From: Chrysophaeum taylorii
Lineage: Eukaryota; Sar; Pelagophyceae; Pelagomonadales; Pelagomonadaceae
Direction of reading: 5' to 3'
Length of the DNA stretch: 64,000 bases
Assembly: GCA_029834535.1 (NCBI GenBank)
Contig: JAQMWT010000309.1
Location: forward strand, 186,001 to 250,000
The notes under the pieces are model-generated. The model saw only the letters and a list, made by a program, of their open reading frames with translations. It was not told the origin of the DNA and did not search any database. This document shows positions 28,291 through 39,105 of this stretch, piece after piece. A program made the position numbers and the translations under genes. Position 1 is the stretch's first letter. Each line of letters begins with the position of its first letter.

Positions 28291-29569
28291 TTAAGTACGA
28301 AGGGGGTGTACGACAAGATCATAGGATGATTTTGCGCGGGGTGATGGATGCACCCGAACGAGGAACTCGGTGGCGTTGACCTTCTCCCTCGGTTGCGGGA
28401 GCCTGGCAAAGACGCTTCGGAAGTAGAAAGCGATGCAGCGCGGACACAATAGGAGATCGGCGACACTTGCCGCGCCGCGAATCAAAGATTCCGAGGCTAC
28501 GACGCTCGAAAGATTTGCTTTTTGAACTTGAAGGTGAGTTTTTCCATCTTTTAAATAAGGGTAATACCATTCCTTGTGAGATCCCCAGAGCAAAACGATG
28601 CTCCCCAAAAACCACAAATGGTTAAGATTCCGCGAGTAACTTCCCTGCGTGCTTCCTGGAAGGTTCAACACAAATTGATAATTCGAGAAGTTCTCTTTTG
28701 GCACGTGTCCCTCCTTAGTTATTAATTCGGGGTTTGCTATCGCTCGTTTCATCGACTCGTCGTACGTAAAATTTCCACAGATAGTCGGTCGACATCGTTT
28801 CAGAACCCAACACTTGACGTCGACAAATTCGGACTCAATTCCAAGACTCGCGGCTTGTAGCCTCGCGAAATTTCCCGTCTCGTCGACGCATCCGTTGTCC
28901 TGAATATGCCCGCGCCAAAATATTTTTTTTTGCCGTTCGGAGAAGGGTCGTCGGGACGCTGCCAACCGGAGACTCGATCGCACCGTGCTCCAGAACGCGA
29001 GGTCGTGGAAGTAAGGATTCGGGACCTACGCGCGTAGAAGTGTGACAACCACCGACGTGGCTACTCGCGACACGACCACAAAGCTTCTGCTTCTCAACAG
29101 CGAGCTGCGACAGCAACACAAGCCGAGACGTGGCGACAACTAGATGTGAGAATCAAGCGATAACCAACACCTGCGACAACCCACCGACAACAAAAATACT
29201 CGCGAGAATGCCCGGTTGTTTGTAGCCGTCGCGCTTGGCGATCGCGAGGCAGCAGTCGTCGTTCTCGCATTCCCCCGTGCTGTTCCCGGAAAATCGATAC
29301 GAGACGTCGGGCAATGGAAACTTTTCGGCAATCGACGCGATCATCAGAGCGTGCTTTCTGTGTTTTTCTTTTTCGAGAAATTCTGGTTTCGCGAACACTT
29401 TTTGCCCCACGACCGCGACATCGAATCCCTTAGGCCTGCAGAGCGACCGTTCCAACTCGGTGATAACCGGCCCAACGCGCTTCTCCCACAACCGCATCTC
29501 TTCGTCGTCGTCGCCCGCACGACACAACTCGACGATCAGCAGCAGGCTCATCATCATCCTTACGGCCAT
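28291..29569 (-). CDS. GT90 (CAP10/Rumi-like) glycosyltransferase, two exons
   Basis: Exon 1 runs 29569-29204 and exon 2 runs 29025-28291, with an intron at 29026-29203 (178 nt). Joining them keeps phase and restores GIL|VPNPYFHD, the expected family reading. The 5' splice site would be GC-type (GCGAGT) and the acceptor CGTAG. A GT site further on (TCGCAG|GTGTTG, phase 0) is an alternative that adds about 15 residues. The product is about 366 residues. It has a signal peptide (MAVRMMMSLLLIVELCRAG) and the CAP10 motifs IFWRGHIQDNG, FVLNLPGSTQGSYSRNLNHL and SIVLLWGSHKEWYYPYL. GT90 enzymes transfer Glc or Xyl to proteins or polysaccharides in the ER/Golgi. An upstream AGGGTTATT (29612-29620) lies 43 bp before the ATG. 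Confidence 0.85.
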
Positions 29570-29977
29570 CGTTTTTGACACCAACGCGGGGAGTTATAAT
29601 AATAACTCACGAGGGTTATTATTAATGAATGGCGGCCAACGCGTCAACTCTGTGGACACAGAGCGGCGTCCGCCGGAAGTTTTTGTTCCGAGACCAAGCG
29701 AGGTCTTGAGGTCAGCGATAAATTTATTTTTTGTTGCGAGAAGTAAGTTGCGCTTCCGATCCGACCGACTGGGGTTGTGAAACCGGTGGCCAAGCGACGA
29801 CGCCGCCGCCGCCGCCGCCGACAAGCAGACAAGCAGACAGTTCGTACGTTACTCCTTCATATTTTGGTTTATGATGATGATGATGATGATGATGATTGCA
29901 AGAACACGCTTCATCATCGACGGGGTCAACGAGGTGCGTGAATGAAGGAGGGATCCTACAACCGCGGCCCATCGTTA
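29570..29977. other. Intergenic region between GT90 and DUF819 genes
   Basis: It contains the AGGGTTATT element at 29612, a (CCG)n run at about 29800-29820 and a (GAT)n run at about 29873-29895. No gene was seen. Confidence 0.5.
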
Positions 29978-30988
29978 TCAGAACGGCGCGGGCGCTGCCC
30001 ACGATTGGAAGAGGGTGTTGAGGTGGATGCCCCCCGCCGTGGCGATCGCGTAGCCCCAGGTGCCCCAGACGACGGCCGGGATGAGGAGGTCTTGTCGGCC
30101 GATCGCGAGGGCGAAGGCGGCGGCGGTCGAGGGACCTCCGATGCACGCGTTACTCGCCACCAACGCCTCTTCCTTAGAGAATAATGACGGGGCGACGACT
30201 CGTGTCGCGGTCAAAAAGATAGCGTGGAGCGAGAGGGTCGAAAGCGCGAGTCCGAGGGCCACGGGAGCTTTCGCAACAACGTCGAGGTCGGCCCGACTCC
30301 CGACGGCGGCGTAAAAAACGTTGAGGCACAAGTCCGCCAACCCCGGAGCCCGGGCCTCGGCGCGTCGAGCCGCGTAGGCCGCTGCCGCCAGGATCGCGGT
30401 CTCGAGGCCCGCGCGGCCGCGCGAGACGAGTTTCGCGACGACGACGGCGGCCGAGGCCGCGGCCAACGCGGCCAACGGCTTCTTTCGGATCTCCGCGGTC
30501 GGCGGAGCCTTTGCGCCCCCCGCGAGGAGCTGGAGGCACGCAAAGTAGAGGGCCATCGCGAGGATGTCGGCGGCCGCGAGGGCGGACGTCATCGAAGCTC
30601 TGGTAGCTTTGGCGACAGCAAAAAAATTCGCAGATCCTCCCACGTAAGAGGCGAAGAGCGACGCGAGGGGCGCCGCGAGGCCCGCTTCGCGACGACACGC
30701 GAGGAAGGTTCCGGTTGCCCCAAATAGGCTGCCGAGCGACCCCGCGGCGAACGCGACCCCGGTCCGCTTGAGGCTTCGGGCGGAGCCCTTGTTGGGCAGC
30801 GAGACGATGCTCAGCGCGAGACTCAACGGCAGCACGACCTCCCAGCATAACTCGGTTGCAAGAGGCGATCCCACGAGCCCGAGGTTGGCGCCGAGGCTGC
30901 CGGCGGCGAGGGCGGCGAGCGGTCCGCGACGAACACCGACCACGCCCGCGGCGCATAGCGCTGCGCCGGATTGCACTTCAACCAACAT
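29978..30988 (-). CDS. DUF819-family polytopic membrane protein
   Basis: This 336-residue protein is nearly all hydrophobic helices (about ten), rich in Ala, Leu and Gly. Conserved-looking segments are SLGSLFGATGTFLA, YVGGSANFFAVAKA followed by AADILAMALYFACLQ, and the C-terminal ACIGGPSTAAAFALAIG. The G-G-S/P-x-N/T loops in both halves suggest an inverted repeat, as in DUF819 (YjcL-like) transporters. Members occur in bacteria and in plant and algal plastids. The substrate is unknown. The ATG at 30988 is only 18 bp from a Copia LTR edge (31007), and a TTACCCT element at 30996-31002 sits in that gap. The retroelement therefore occupies the native promoter position. Confidence 0.75.
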   Translation of the reverse strand: MLVEVQSGAALCAAGVVGVRRGPLAALAAGSLGANLGLVGSPLATELCWEVVLPLSLALSIVSLPNKGSARSLKRTGVAFAAGSLGSLFGATGTFLACRREAGLAAPLASLFASYVGGSANFFAVAKATRASMTSALAAADILAMALYFACLQLLAGGAKAPPTAEIRKKPLAALAAASAAVVVAKLVSRGRAGLETAILAAAAYAARRAEARAPGLADLCLNVFYAAVGSRADLDVVAKAPVALGLALSTLSLHAIFLTATRVVAPSLFSKEEALVASNACIGGPSTAAAFALAIGRQDLLIPAVVWGTWGYAIATAGGIHLNTLFQSWAAPAPF

Positions 30989-31006
30989 TCATACTTTACC
31001 CTGCCT

Positions 31007-31071
31007 TGTGACAACAGGAGTGGGGCGTCAGTTACTCCTCTAGCGATAAGGGAATGAGACGTAACCTCACA
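31007..31071 (-). repeat. Copia copy 1, 3' LTR (65 bp, internally deleted)
   Basis: It matches the start and end of the 100-bp LTR at 36166-36265 but lacks about 35 bp of its middle. It lies 18 bp from the DUF819 start codon. Confidence 0.8.
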
Positions 31072-31347
31072 CAGGTGCTGGAAAAGAAAGAAAAGGAAAA
31101 AAAAAAGGGGCGCTCACAGAGGAGAAGCTTGAAGGAAGACGTCAGGAGAGGCATCGTGTGGCAAGGAGATATCAGAGCGAAGTCACGAGGTGAGGTAACG
31201 AAGTCACGGAGCCGGAGGAAGGAAGGAGCTTCCGTACTGCGGGTGAAGAAGATATCACTAAGGTTGTCAAGGCGGGTAATGTGTTGGAGATCAATGATGT
31301 GATTGCGATGATTAATTATTCGGCGGTGCTGTAAAAGCGAATATCAA

Positions 31348-32679
31348 TCAATTATGGCGGGTACGCCTAGTGAGACATTGGAGACGGACTTGGGTGACGG
31401 TGGTGCTATTATCGACATACATTGGTACGGTGTGACGAGGGAGATCAAAGTCATCAAAAAGTTTTAGAAGCCAAGAGAGCTCAGCAGTAGCGAAATAAAG
31501 AGCGAGCAATTCAGCTTCAAAAGAGGAGCGGGCGAGGAGGTACTGCGAGCAGGAGCAGTAGGCTATCATAGAGCCACCAAGGAGAAAACAAAAACCACTA
31601 GTGGAGTGGCGGTCATCAGGGTCGTCGGCCCAGCTGGAGGCGGAATAACCACAGAGACGAAGGGTAGAATCGCGACCAAGGACAAGGGCAAGATCTTGAG
31701 TACCATTGAGATAACGCAGAGTGTGGGATAAAGCGTGCCAATGGGGTTTACCAGGATTGTGTGAAAAACGCGCACACTGATTGACGGACCAAGTAATATC
31801 AGGGCGAGTCATTATGGAAATAAATAAAACACGGCCAACAATACGACGAAAAGGGATGCATGCCATGAAGACGTGATCGGGAGAGCCAGGAGCAGGACAA
31901 TCAGCCGCAGAAAGATGAAGACCTTTGGGAGCGGGAGTCACTTCGGGTTTACTGTTGATGAAGCGATGTTCGGTAAGGATTTCACGGATAGCATGGGATT
32001 GGTCGATAGCGAGCGTGCGACGTGCGCGATCACGCGTAATGCGAAGACCAACGTGAGTGGTGAGATCAACCTCGTTGACGTCAGTGAAGGTTCGGAAACG
32101 TAGGAAGAAAGCTTGGTAATGGCCAAGGCAACGACGAGGGTGCGCCACAAGAAGATCATCAACGACAAGAACGAGACGTAGGACAACGGTAGAATTAAGC
32201 ACGAGCTTGTAATGGCAAGTGTCACCAGATCCGCGGACGAAGCCACAATCATTGACAAGGAAGCGTTCCAAATAAAGCCACCAATTACGACAAGCTTGTT
32301 TGCAACCATACCAAGAGCGACGGAGCTTGTAAACGATCTTGGAACCATCGGTGGGTTGGCGAGGAGCATAGCCTTCGGGTGGCCAGACATAGATGTCTTC
32401 GTCAATGGGAGCTTGGATAAAAGCGGAGCTGACGTCCAACTTGTGCAAATCCCAGTCATGAACAGCAACAAAATTTAGAAAGAAACGGATGGTGACGATG
32501 TTAGCAACCGGCGAGTAGGTGTCGTGATAATCAATGCCGTGAACCTGGGTGTAACCGCGGACAACGAGGCGAGCCTTGTACGATTTGAAGCGGCCAGATT
32601 CATACTTCTTGCGGAGGATCCACTTGAGGTACAGATGTTGCCAGAAAAAGTCGAAGGAACGCGAACAACATCCCAGCAA
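31348..32679 (-). pseudogene. Copia copy 1 reverse transcriptase and RNase H region
   Basis: The open stretch of about 443 codons covers most of RT and RNase H. RT motifs are ARLVVRGYTQVHGIDYHDTY, HKLDVSSAFIQAPIDEDIYV, YKLRRSWYGCKQACRNW and LVLVVDDLLV, the last being the catalytic box with VVDD in place of the usual YVDD. RNase H motifs are CGYSASSWADDPDDRHSTSG and SSFEAELLALYFATAE. The frame breaks before the conserved C-terminal tail, which is still readable in copy 2. The N-terminal side of RT (32475-32723) is in another frame. Confidence 0.85.
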
Positions 32680-32752
32680 CCAAGCTGACCGAGGGAATGA
32701 TATTCTTTGGCGATGGCGTGCAACCAGCCAGGACGCTCAGGATTTGTCTGAG

Positions 32753-33837
32753 CTAAAGCTTCGCGTAAATGGGTGGAAGTAATAGCCCCATCGTCAATGT
32801 ATGAATACTGAGAGGTTTCTTCAGAAGCAGAGTAATGAACATGAACAGCAGGGGGGGATCAACAAGGGTGTGAGCTAGACAAAGGGGGAAGAAGACATAA
32901 TGAACTAACAAACGAAAGCTAGAATAAGAGACATACAGAGAGTGACAGGAGGAAACAGAATCGACATTGTGACAGGAGGAAACAGAATCGACATTGCGTT
33001 GTGGACAAACGCCAGAATGAAAGTTCGATGGTTGAGTTGGTTTGGTTGTTAATGCGCTTTGGTCGACTTTGCGCGGTCGGCCCCGTTTGGCTCGACGTAA
33101 TGGTGCACTTTTCGTATTGTCCGTTGACGGTTGTGGTATTGTTTCTGGGGTGATCAGTCCCGATAAGGCCGGCTCCTGAGCATCAAAAACAGGAGACAAG
33201 GGAGCAACAGCGGAAGACAAACGAGGGTCATAATAAAATAAGTCAGGAAAACGAGAATCCACAAGAGGAGGAGGGAGGGGTTGGGAGGACAGAGACTTAC
33301 GCATATAGCAAAATTCTCGTCAAAAACAACGTCAATTGAAGTATGGATGACGGGACCGGTAGAGCGTTGAAGCAATATGCGATAACCAGGTCCGGCAGAG
33401 GGATACCCAACGAAGATACCTGTTATAGCTTTGGTAGGCCATTTGTCGCCAGTAAGAATTGCAGCAGGACGGCCCCAAACTACGAAGAAAATCGACACGG
33501 GGGAGAGTTTCGTGTAGCATTTCATATGGCGTCATGTAACCAGGGTTAGAGGCGTTTGGCATGCGCTCGGAGATGAAGTCAGCCGTTTCCATGGCCCATC
33601 GCCAAAAATCAGGTGGACGGTGCGCATGCACCAAAAGAGTGCTAGTAATATCAGCAGTTGCGCGATGAGAGCGTTCCACAACACCAGAAAAAGCGTGCGC
33701 CTGTGAAGTTTTGGACTGAGCAGCAGGAGCCCGTTTGAGGGCGATGTTGTTGCCCAGACAGAAGGTTTCGAATTGGCCCATAAGAGAGCGGTCACGATCG
33801 GTGTAGATGAGGGCGATACGATATCCAAATGGGCGAA
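32753..33837 (-). pseudogene. Copia copy 1 integrase C-terminal half and RT linker, frameshifted
   Basis: Three overlapping frames carry successive pieces. At 33332-33837 are HAFSGVVERSHRATADITS and MTPYEML, the integrase core with its Glu. At 33154-33525 is the region after integrase (GIFVGYPSAGPGYRILL, VVFDENF). At 32753-33304 is a Pro/Ser-rich linker with a basic RRAKRGRPRK stretch. At least two frameshifts separate them. Confidence 0.75.
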
Positions 33838-35037
33838 CTACGGTAGACAGAAAAGTTCGAGTTGACGAGCGTTCGTAAGTGCATCGTGGCGGGGGGCAAA
33901 GTAACGTGCGCGGCGGCGCGTATGATCATCAACAAACGCAAGGATGGCGCGGTCTTGGTAGATGCAAGAAGGAATGCCTGTAAACATGAGATCTGCGTGG
34001 ATAATAAGATAAGGAGCAACGGCACGTGGACGGGACAAAGGCTCGGTGGCAGGAAGAGAGGTGGAAGTGGAGGCATGTGCTTTACGTTGGCCAACATGCG
34101 CCGCATGCATTTTACCTAGAGCACAAGCAGGACGAAAAGAAAGAGACGCGGAGCTGGGGAAAAGCGGTGCGCCAACAGCGCGAGAAGACAAACGTCGGAT
34201 ATAAGAGGGACTATAGTGACCAAGACGAGCATGCCAAAGATCGAAGGTAAGTTGGGTGCGTTGAGTCACAACGGGAAACGCACAAGGGTCATGTACGCGA
34301 GGGCAAGAAGAAAATGCCACAAAAGGTGAAACGAAGTCCGCGTAGGGCGCAGCGGTCGTATTGGCGATCCAACAGACGATCAAAAGAAGACCACAGCGAC
34401 GAAGCAGGGGAATAACGTGATGCGTTTGACGGTGACGTAAAATTCGTTGCGGATGAGTAGGGCCAACATCCTGAATCGTATGACAATCGTAACCAACTTG
34501 CTCAAGGGCATGATCCGAAAGAATCCGTTTGTCACCAAGGCCAGGAGAAATGAGGGTACGCGGGAACGCGACATGGATACCATGAGGGGCGGAAAGAATG
34601 GGTGGAGGAGAAGGAAGACCACGATTGTCGAGAGGACCAATCGAAGGAAACGTTAAGCGAGCAGTGCCTGAACCAGAAACAGAGCCAGTGCCGATAGCAG
34701 AAGTGATGGAGTGCTGTTGTGTGTTGTCAAGGTCAGTGAAACCAGCAGAAGAATTGAAGAGATTGGCGTTTGCGCCGGTATCGTAGACAACGAGGCGAAG
34801 GTTGTTGCTGTGCAGGTAGTCGCGCTCACGAGCGGTGAGCAGAGCGGTAAGAGCATTGGTGGAGGAAAGAACTTGATGAATGGAGGGGGGGATAGAGAGA
34901 AGATGGTAATCGAAAGACGGGTAGGTGGGTGCAGAAAGAGATGGGTCAGGAGGGGAGATGGCAGTGGAAGGTGGGACAGGGGGTGTGGTGGAGGGTGGCA
35001 AAGCAAGAAGCGGCGGAGAGGGTTGAGATGGGGGCAA
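33838..35037 (-). pseudogene. Copia copy 1 protease, GAG-pre-integrase and integrase N-terminal region
   Basis: An open stretch of about 400 codons. It shows the aspartic protease motif LVVYDTGANANLF, the pre-integrase zinc-binding pattern (LWHARLGHYS, then CALGKMH) and the first integrase catalytic segment (YLIIHADLMFTG, then AILAFVDDHT). The N-terminal part is Pro/Ser-rich. Confidence 0.85.
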
Positions 35038-36061
35038 GAGTGGGATGGGGGCGGAAAGATAGTTTTGGTAGAATGGTGGATGGGGCCGAGGTGGGTATTG
35101 GGGATTGGACCGAGGTGGGTATTGAGGACGAGGGCGAGGGCGGGCTGAGGCTTGAGACAGAAGATAGCGCTGGCGCTTACGACAATCCTTCTGGTGATGG
35201 CCAGGAATACCACAAAAGTGACAAAGGTCAGTAGGGCGTGGGCGCTTGCGATGGAAAGAGCCACGAGAAAATGGAGGCGAAGGCCTGGAACGGAAAGGTG
35301 GTCGAGGGCGTGAACGTTGTTGGGAGCGCGAAGCATTGAGACGATGAAGGCATTTATCCGAAGGATGGTTGGTACGACCGCAAAAGTTGCAACGTTCACG
35401 ACGGCGGGGACCCTCACGGAGCGTAGCATGGACAAGCGCAGACTTGGTCTGATCGAAAACTTTACTGTTGAGGCGATCAACGAAACCATCATATGTGCGC
35501 AGTTTAGGGTCAAGTGCAATGAGATCCTTAGAGACACAAGATCGAGTCGGGGATTTTCTTTCGTCTCAAGCAATTGCAATGCAAGAGTGTCAGGGAAATC
35601 TCTTGATGATGCCGAGCAACTTGAACACCAGTGATGAACTTGTTAAGAAAAGACTCAAGTTCATCGATATTGTTGCATACCAAGGAATGCAAGGAAGCAA
35701 TTGCAGACTGAGCGACACGATCCCCATGGCCCATGTAGACATCGGTAATGCGCTTGTAAAAAAAACCGCGTGAAGTTCATATCGCGGTTTTCACGGATAT
35801 CCGCACGATCAGTATCATGCATCGGAAGGGCCATGAACAGTGCAGAGTACCAACGTTGCTGCTTGACACCACCAAATTCTTCTTCAGAGCAGCCAGAGGC
35901 GGAAGGAAGTGCTGGTCCAAGTGTCGTTGGTCAAAATAATGCGATCGCCGGTAGAAATGATCATGTTTTCAAGACGACGTGTCCATTGGTGGAAAAAAAG
36001 ATGTCGCTCACAGCTGAAGGCATCAAGTTTTTGCGAAATTTTAAATTTCGATCGAGGACAT
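35038..36061 (-). pseudogene. Copia copy 1 gag with two zinc knuckles, frameshifted
   Basis: The gag start is MSSIEI at 36061, immediately stopped by TAA; copy 2 lacks this stop. Further on, in changing frames, come KLDAFS, a segment with VYMGHGDRVAQSAIASLHS, and two CCHC knuckles: CNFCGRTNHPSDKC near 35345-35390 and CHFCGIPGHHQKDC near 35180-35225. The spacing is C-x2-C-x4-H-x4-C in both. Confidence 0.8.
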
Positions 36062-36165
36062 GATAGACGAGAACGAACCGAACACGTAGCAATGAACTGA
36101 AGCCGACGAGGAGTCGCGGTGAAGTCAAGCACAGGTTCGATCGAAACGAACGAACACTGCTGCCA

Positions 36166-36265
36166 TGTGACAACGGGAGTGGGGCGTTAGTTACTCTAGC
36201 GATAAGGGAATGACGTAGGGATACTGGATACGTGGTGCAGGGGTAAGTGTCATAGCTTCCTCACA
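36166..36265 (-). repeat. Copia copy 1, 5' LTR (100 bp)
   Basis: It shares TGTGACAAC, the AGCGATAAGGGAATGACGTA block and the terminal CTCACA with the three other LTR copies in the window. The primer-binding-site-like TGGCAGCAG adjoins it on the coding strand. Confidence 0.85.
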
Positions 36266-37083
36266 TGCCCGGATGGGAAGGCCCGTCCTTGGCGCCTCTA
36301 GTAGATGAGATGAGAATCCAGGGAGAGGCGGGTGGAGATGTCAGGGTGACATCTCCAAGTTCAAGGCAAGAGGGAGGAAAGGTGGGGGAAGGGCGATAGC
36401 GCCACAGAGAACCGGGAAGGAGAACACGGGTAGTTAGTTTCGAACTTGCGGCCGCAGCAAATCATCGAGGGCGAGCTCACGGGGGTTTTCATGGTTGAGA
36501 CAGCAAAAATATAGTGGTGGGTGGGTCAACGTCAGAAGCCGAATAGGATCAGAGGAAGGCGGACGGCAGGCGGGGGTCCTTCGCGCGCACAACTCGCGCT
36601 AGTTCTTTTTGGGAAATAAATCTCTTGCGTGCACGCATTTCGTGCGTGTTCCTCCCGAGGTCGCAAAACCCCTCGGGCGCATTTACAACAGCTCCCTACT
36701 CGCGTGCCCCTACCCTCAGGGTCGTCCTTGTTGCTCTGTTTGGAAGTCGAAGTCCAACCAGCCCAAATTGTGTTTCGATATTAATTTTCTTATTGTACTA
36801 CTGACCACAGGCGTCGTGGCCGAAGCGCAAGAAAGGACCCACTTTTTATTTTTCGAAACTGGTGGCCATCACTACATTCCAGTTTGGATTTAATACTCTT
36901 GTTGGAAACAGAGGAAAATGGCGGTTTTGAAGGCGAAACTCGGAAGTCGGAAAAAAGGTAAAGTCGTAGTCTTTAGAGACCACGCCGGCGCTTCGAGGTC
37001 TAAATTCTTAGAGTAATAAGATCTCCTTCCCAGTCTTCTTGGCGACAGAACGAAGGTGTTGCTTTGCTTTTAAGTCGAGATTG
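36266..37083. other. Intergenic region with a perfect hairpin; no supported gene
   Basis: A perfect 10-bp inverted repeat with a 3-nt loop lies at 36334-36356 (GGAGATGTCA / TGACATCTCC). A 94-codon plus-strand frame at 36609-36893 starts only at TTG and resembles nothing I know. Composition is less GC-rich than in the genes. Confidence 0.4.
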
Positions 37084-39035
37084 TTAAACCTGCGTCATAC
37101 GCCGGTGTCGTTGGATTGTGAGAAACGATTTTTTTCTGGAAAAAAAAGGAATTTTTTTCCCGCGACGCCGGACGGGAAACGCAATGGATATAAAGCGTCT
37201 GGAGCGACGTGTTTTGCTTGAGGGACTCTGCGAGGCGTGCCGCGCCCTCGGCGCCGATACCGTTTTCCCTGCGAAATTTCGTCGGTAAAATCGGGGGTTT
37301 TGGAAAATCAGTTCAGAAAACAAATAAATCTTTCTAAGTCCTCGCAAAAACGCCGACGGGAAACGCACCGGAGACTGAGCGACCGGCGCGACGTGTTCTT
37401 CTCGAGGGACTCTGCGAGGCGTGCCGCGTACTGGTCGTCGATTTTGCAATGACTGTGTAAAATCCAAAGTCAATCCACAAAGCCCAAACCAGCATTGACA
37501 AAGTCGCAACGCGCCGCGTTCGCACGAAAGATCGACTTCCTTCAAATCGCGATCGTCCGTCTCGAGACGCTCCAGGATCCGACGCCAGGTCATTTTGCAA
37601 CTTAGGAGGAAGCGCTTGCTCGCTCCGTGACTTGGTAGCGCCTTCCGCTCGGCCTCCTCGCGTCGTTTCTGTTCGCCAGCCCGCCTCGCCGCCTCCTCTT
37701 GTTGTTCTTGCTGCGCGCGCGCGACCCGCTCGCAGCGCCTCCGTTCGGCCTCCTCGTCGCCTTGGTTTGGTTCTTCGGAAACTTGAGGCAGGCGCTCGGA
37801 AATACCACCGCCTCCACCCTCGAGGCGCGCGGCGGCCTCGGCTGCGGACGAACGTTGCGCCGGCACGGTCACGAGGAGGTCGCGCACGATGAGGCCGAGA
37901 ACCCCGTCTGCCTCGCGGCTCTGGGTACAAACGTCCTTGATGGCCCGCGCATCGTTGCAGAACGGCATTCGCGGGCACCGCTCGTGGAGCCGCGTGCCCG
38001 TGAGGAGTTCACCGAGGACGCAGCCCGAACCCCACATGTCATCGGCGGCATCGTGCCGCTGATTGTTCGAAGCTTTTTGGGGCGACACGTAGTTGAACGT
38101 GCCGACGTGCGTGCTCAGGCCCATCGTCACCATCGGAGCTGCGAGGCCGAAGTCGGCGAGCTTGACGCTCGAGCCCCCGACGACGACGTGGATGTTCTCC
38201 GGCTCGAGGTCCCGGTGGAGCAAGTGCCGCCCGTGATTATAATCCAACGCCCCGAATATTTGGAGTGCCCAGCGACGCAGCGTCTTAAGGTCGTGCGACT
38301 TGCCGATCTGGAAGCCGAGGTGGCCGCCACCCACGTACTCCATGACAACGAAGAATTCGCCGCCGTGCTCGAAGCTCGTGATGTAGCCCACGATGTTTGG
38401 ATGGTTGAGGCCGGCCAAGAGTCTGGCCTCGTCGTACAGCTTTTCGAGATTGACTCCGGAGTGTTGAGGTCGATGATCTTCATCGCGCGTAGCACGCCCA
38501 CGCCTCTGCGCTCTTTCACGCGATGCGTATGCCCGAACGCGCCCCGACCCAGCAACGACGCTCTCTCCCTGTTGTCCGGGTCCGACGGGTTGAACTCATA
38601 AAACATATTCTTTCCGCCCTCGAGCCGCGCACAGATTGATCTTCGCATCGATTCCTAGAGACGCCGAAGTGATTCCTGCTTGTCTCTGATTGCAGCCGTG
38701 TTCGCGAGCGTGAGCTCGTTGACGCGCGCGTCGAGCGTGGTCTCGAGCTGCTCGAAGTGCTCTGCGTACTTCCTGCCTTCCCGATATTTGCTCACGCTCG
38801 ACTTGTGACTCCACGCGTAGCACGTGTCGATAACGCTTTCGAGCGTCACCTTGGTCGACTCGAGGACGTGAACCCTCAGGTTGTCCCCATGGTCCTTCAG
38901 CCTGACCAGCGTAGTAGCGTAGAAATTCCGCATGCGGAGGCGCAATCCTCCGGTCTTCTCGTCGGCCTTCTCCTTGTCGTCAACGAACTTCTTAACTACG
39001 GCGACGACGCTCGCGAGCAGCCGCGCGCTCTCCAT
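37084..39035 (-). pseudogene. Protein kinase gene with nonsense codon, frameshift and altered catalytic loop
   Basis: From the ATG at 39035 the first frame encodes a 126-residue helical domain and then meets TAG (38655-38657). The same frame continues at once into a kinase N-lobe: LLGRGAFGHTHRV (Gly loop) and VLRAMKII (ATP Lys). Near 38460 the frame must shift by one to continue into DEARLLAGLNHPNIVGYI, FVVMEYVGGGHLG, LLHRDLEPENI and LADFGLA. The catalytic loop thus has Glu where active kinases have Lys (HRDLKxxN). A Glu/Arg-rich coiled coil follows, then a Cys/Arg-rich repeat tail, ending at 37084. It resembles NEK-like or plant and algal Ser/Thr kinases. Stop readthrough or assembly error could explain one lesion but hardly all three. 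It lies between the two Copia copies. Confidence 0.75.
37167..37432 (-). repeat. Direct repeat of about 60 bp, 178-182 bp apart, in the kinase tail
   Basis: GACGGGAAACGCA followed by GACGTGTT(T/C)T and GAGGGACTCTGCGAGGCGTG occurs at about 37167-37242 and again at about 37349-37424. The copies differ in the middle. In the kinase ORF they encode similar Arg/Ser-rich blocks (RHASQSPSSKTRRS in one). This may be a dispersed repeat that entered the gene's 3' end. Confidence 0.7.
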
Positions 39036-39105
39036 ATTTTCCGGACCGATGTGGTACCACGATACGGTGGCGACGACGCCCGACCTGGTGCACCAATCAC
39101 ACTAT

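Larger units (their letters stand above)
31007..36265 (-). mobile_element. Ty1/Copia LTR retrotransposon, copy 1 (decayed)
   Basis: A 5.3-kb minus-strand element. Its terminal repeats (31007-31071 and 36166-36265) begin TGTGACAAC and end CTCACA on the plus strand. The flanking pentamers TGCCT (31002-31006) and TGCCC (36266-36270) look like a 5-bp target-site duplication with one change. In the coding direction the order is gag with two CCHC knuckles, protease, integrase, reverse transcriptase and RNase H, which is the Copia order. The sequence next to the 5' LTR reads TGGCAGCAG; copy 2 has TGGTAGCAG, complementary to the 3' end of initiator tRNA-Met. Multiple frameshifts and stops make it non-autonomous. 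Confidence 0.9.

Noticed and set aside
30224..30727. Plus-strand 167-codon frame opposite the DUF819 gene
   Set aside because: It is the antisense shadow of an Ala-rich membrane protein. The minus frame has clear transmembrane periodicity.
36609..36893. 94-codon plus-strand frame
   Set aside because: It starts at TTG only, has no domain and lies in intergenic sequence beside a retroelement.
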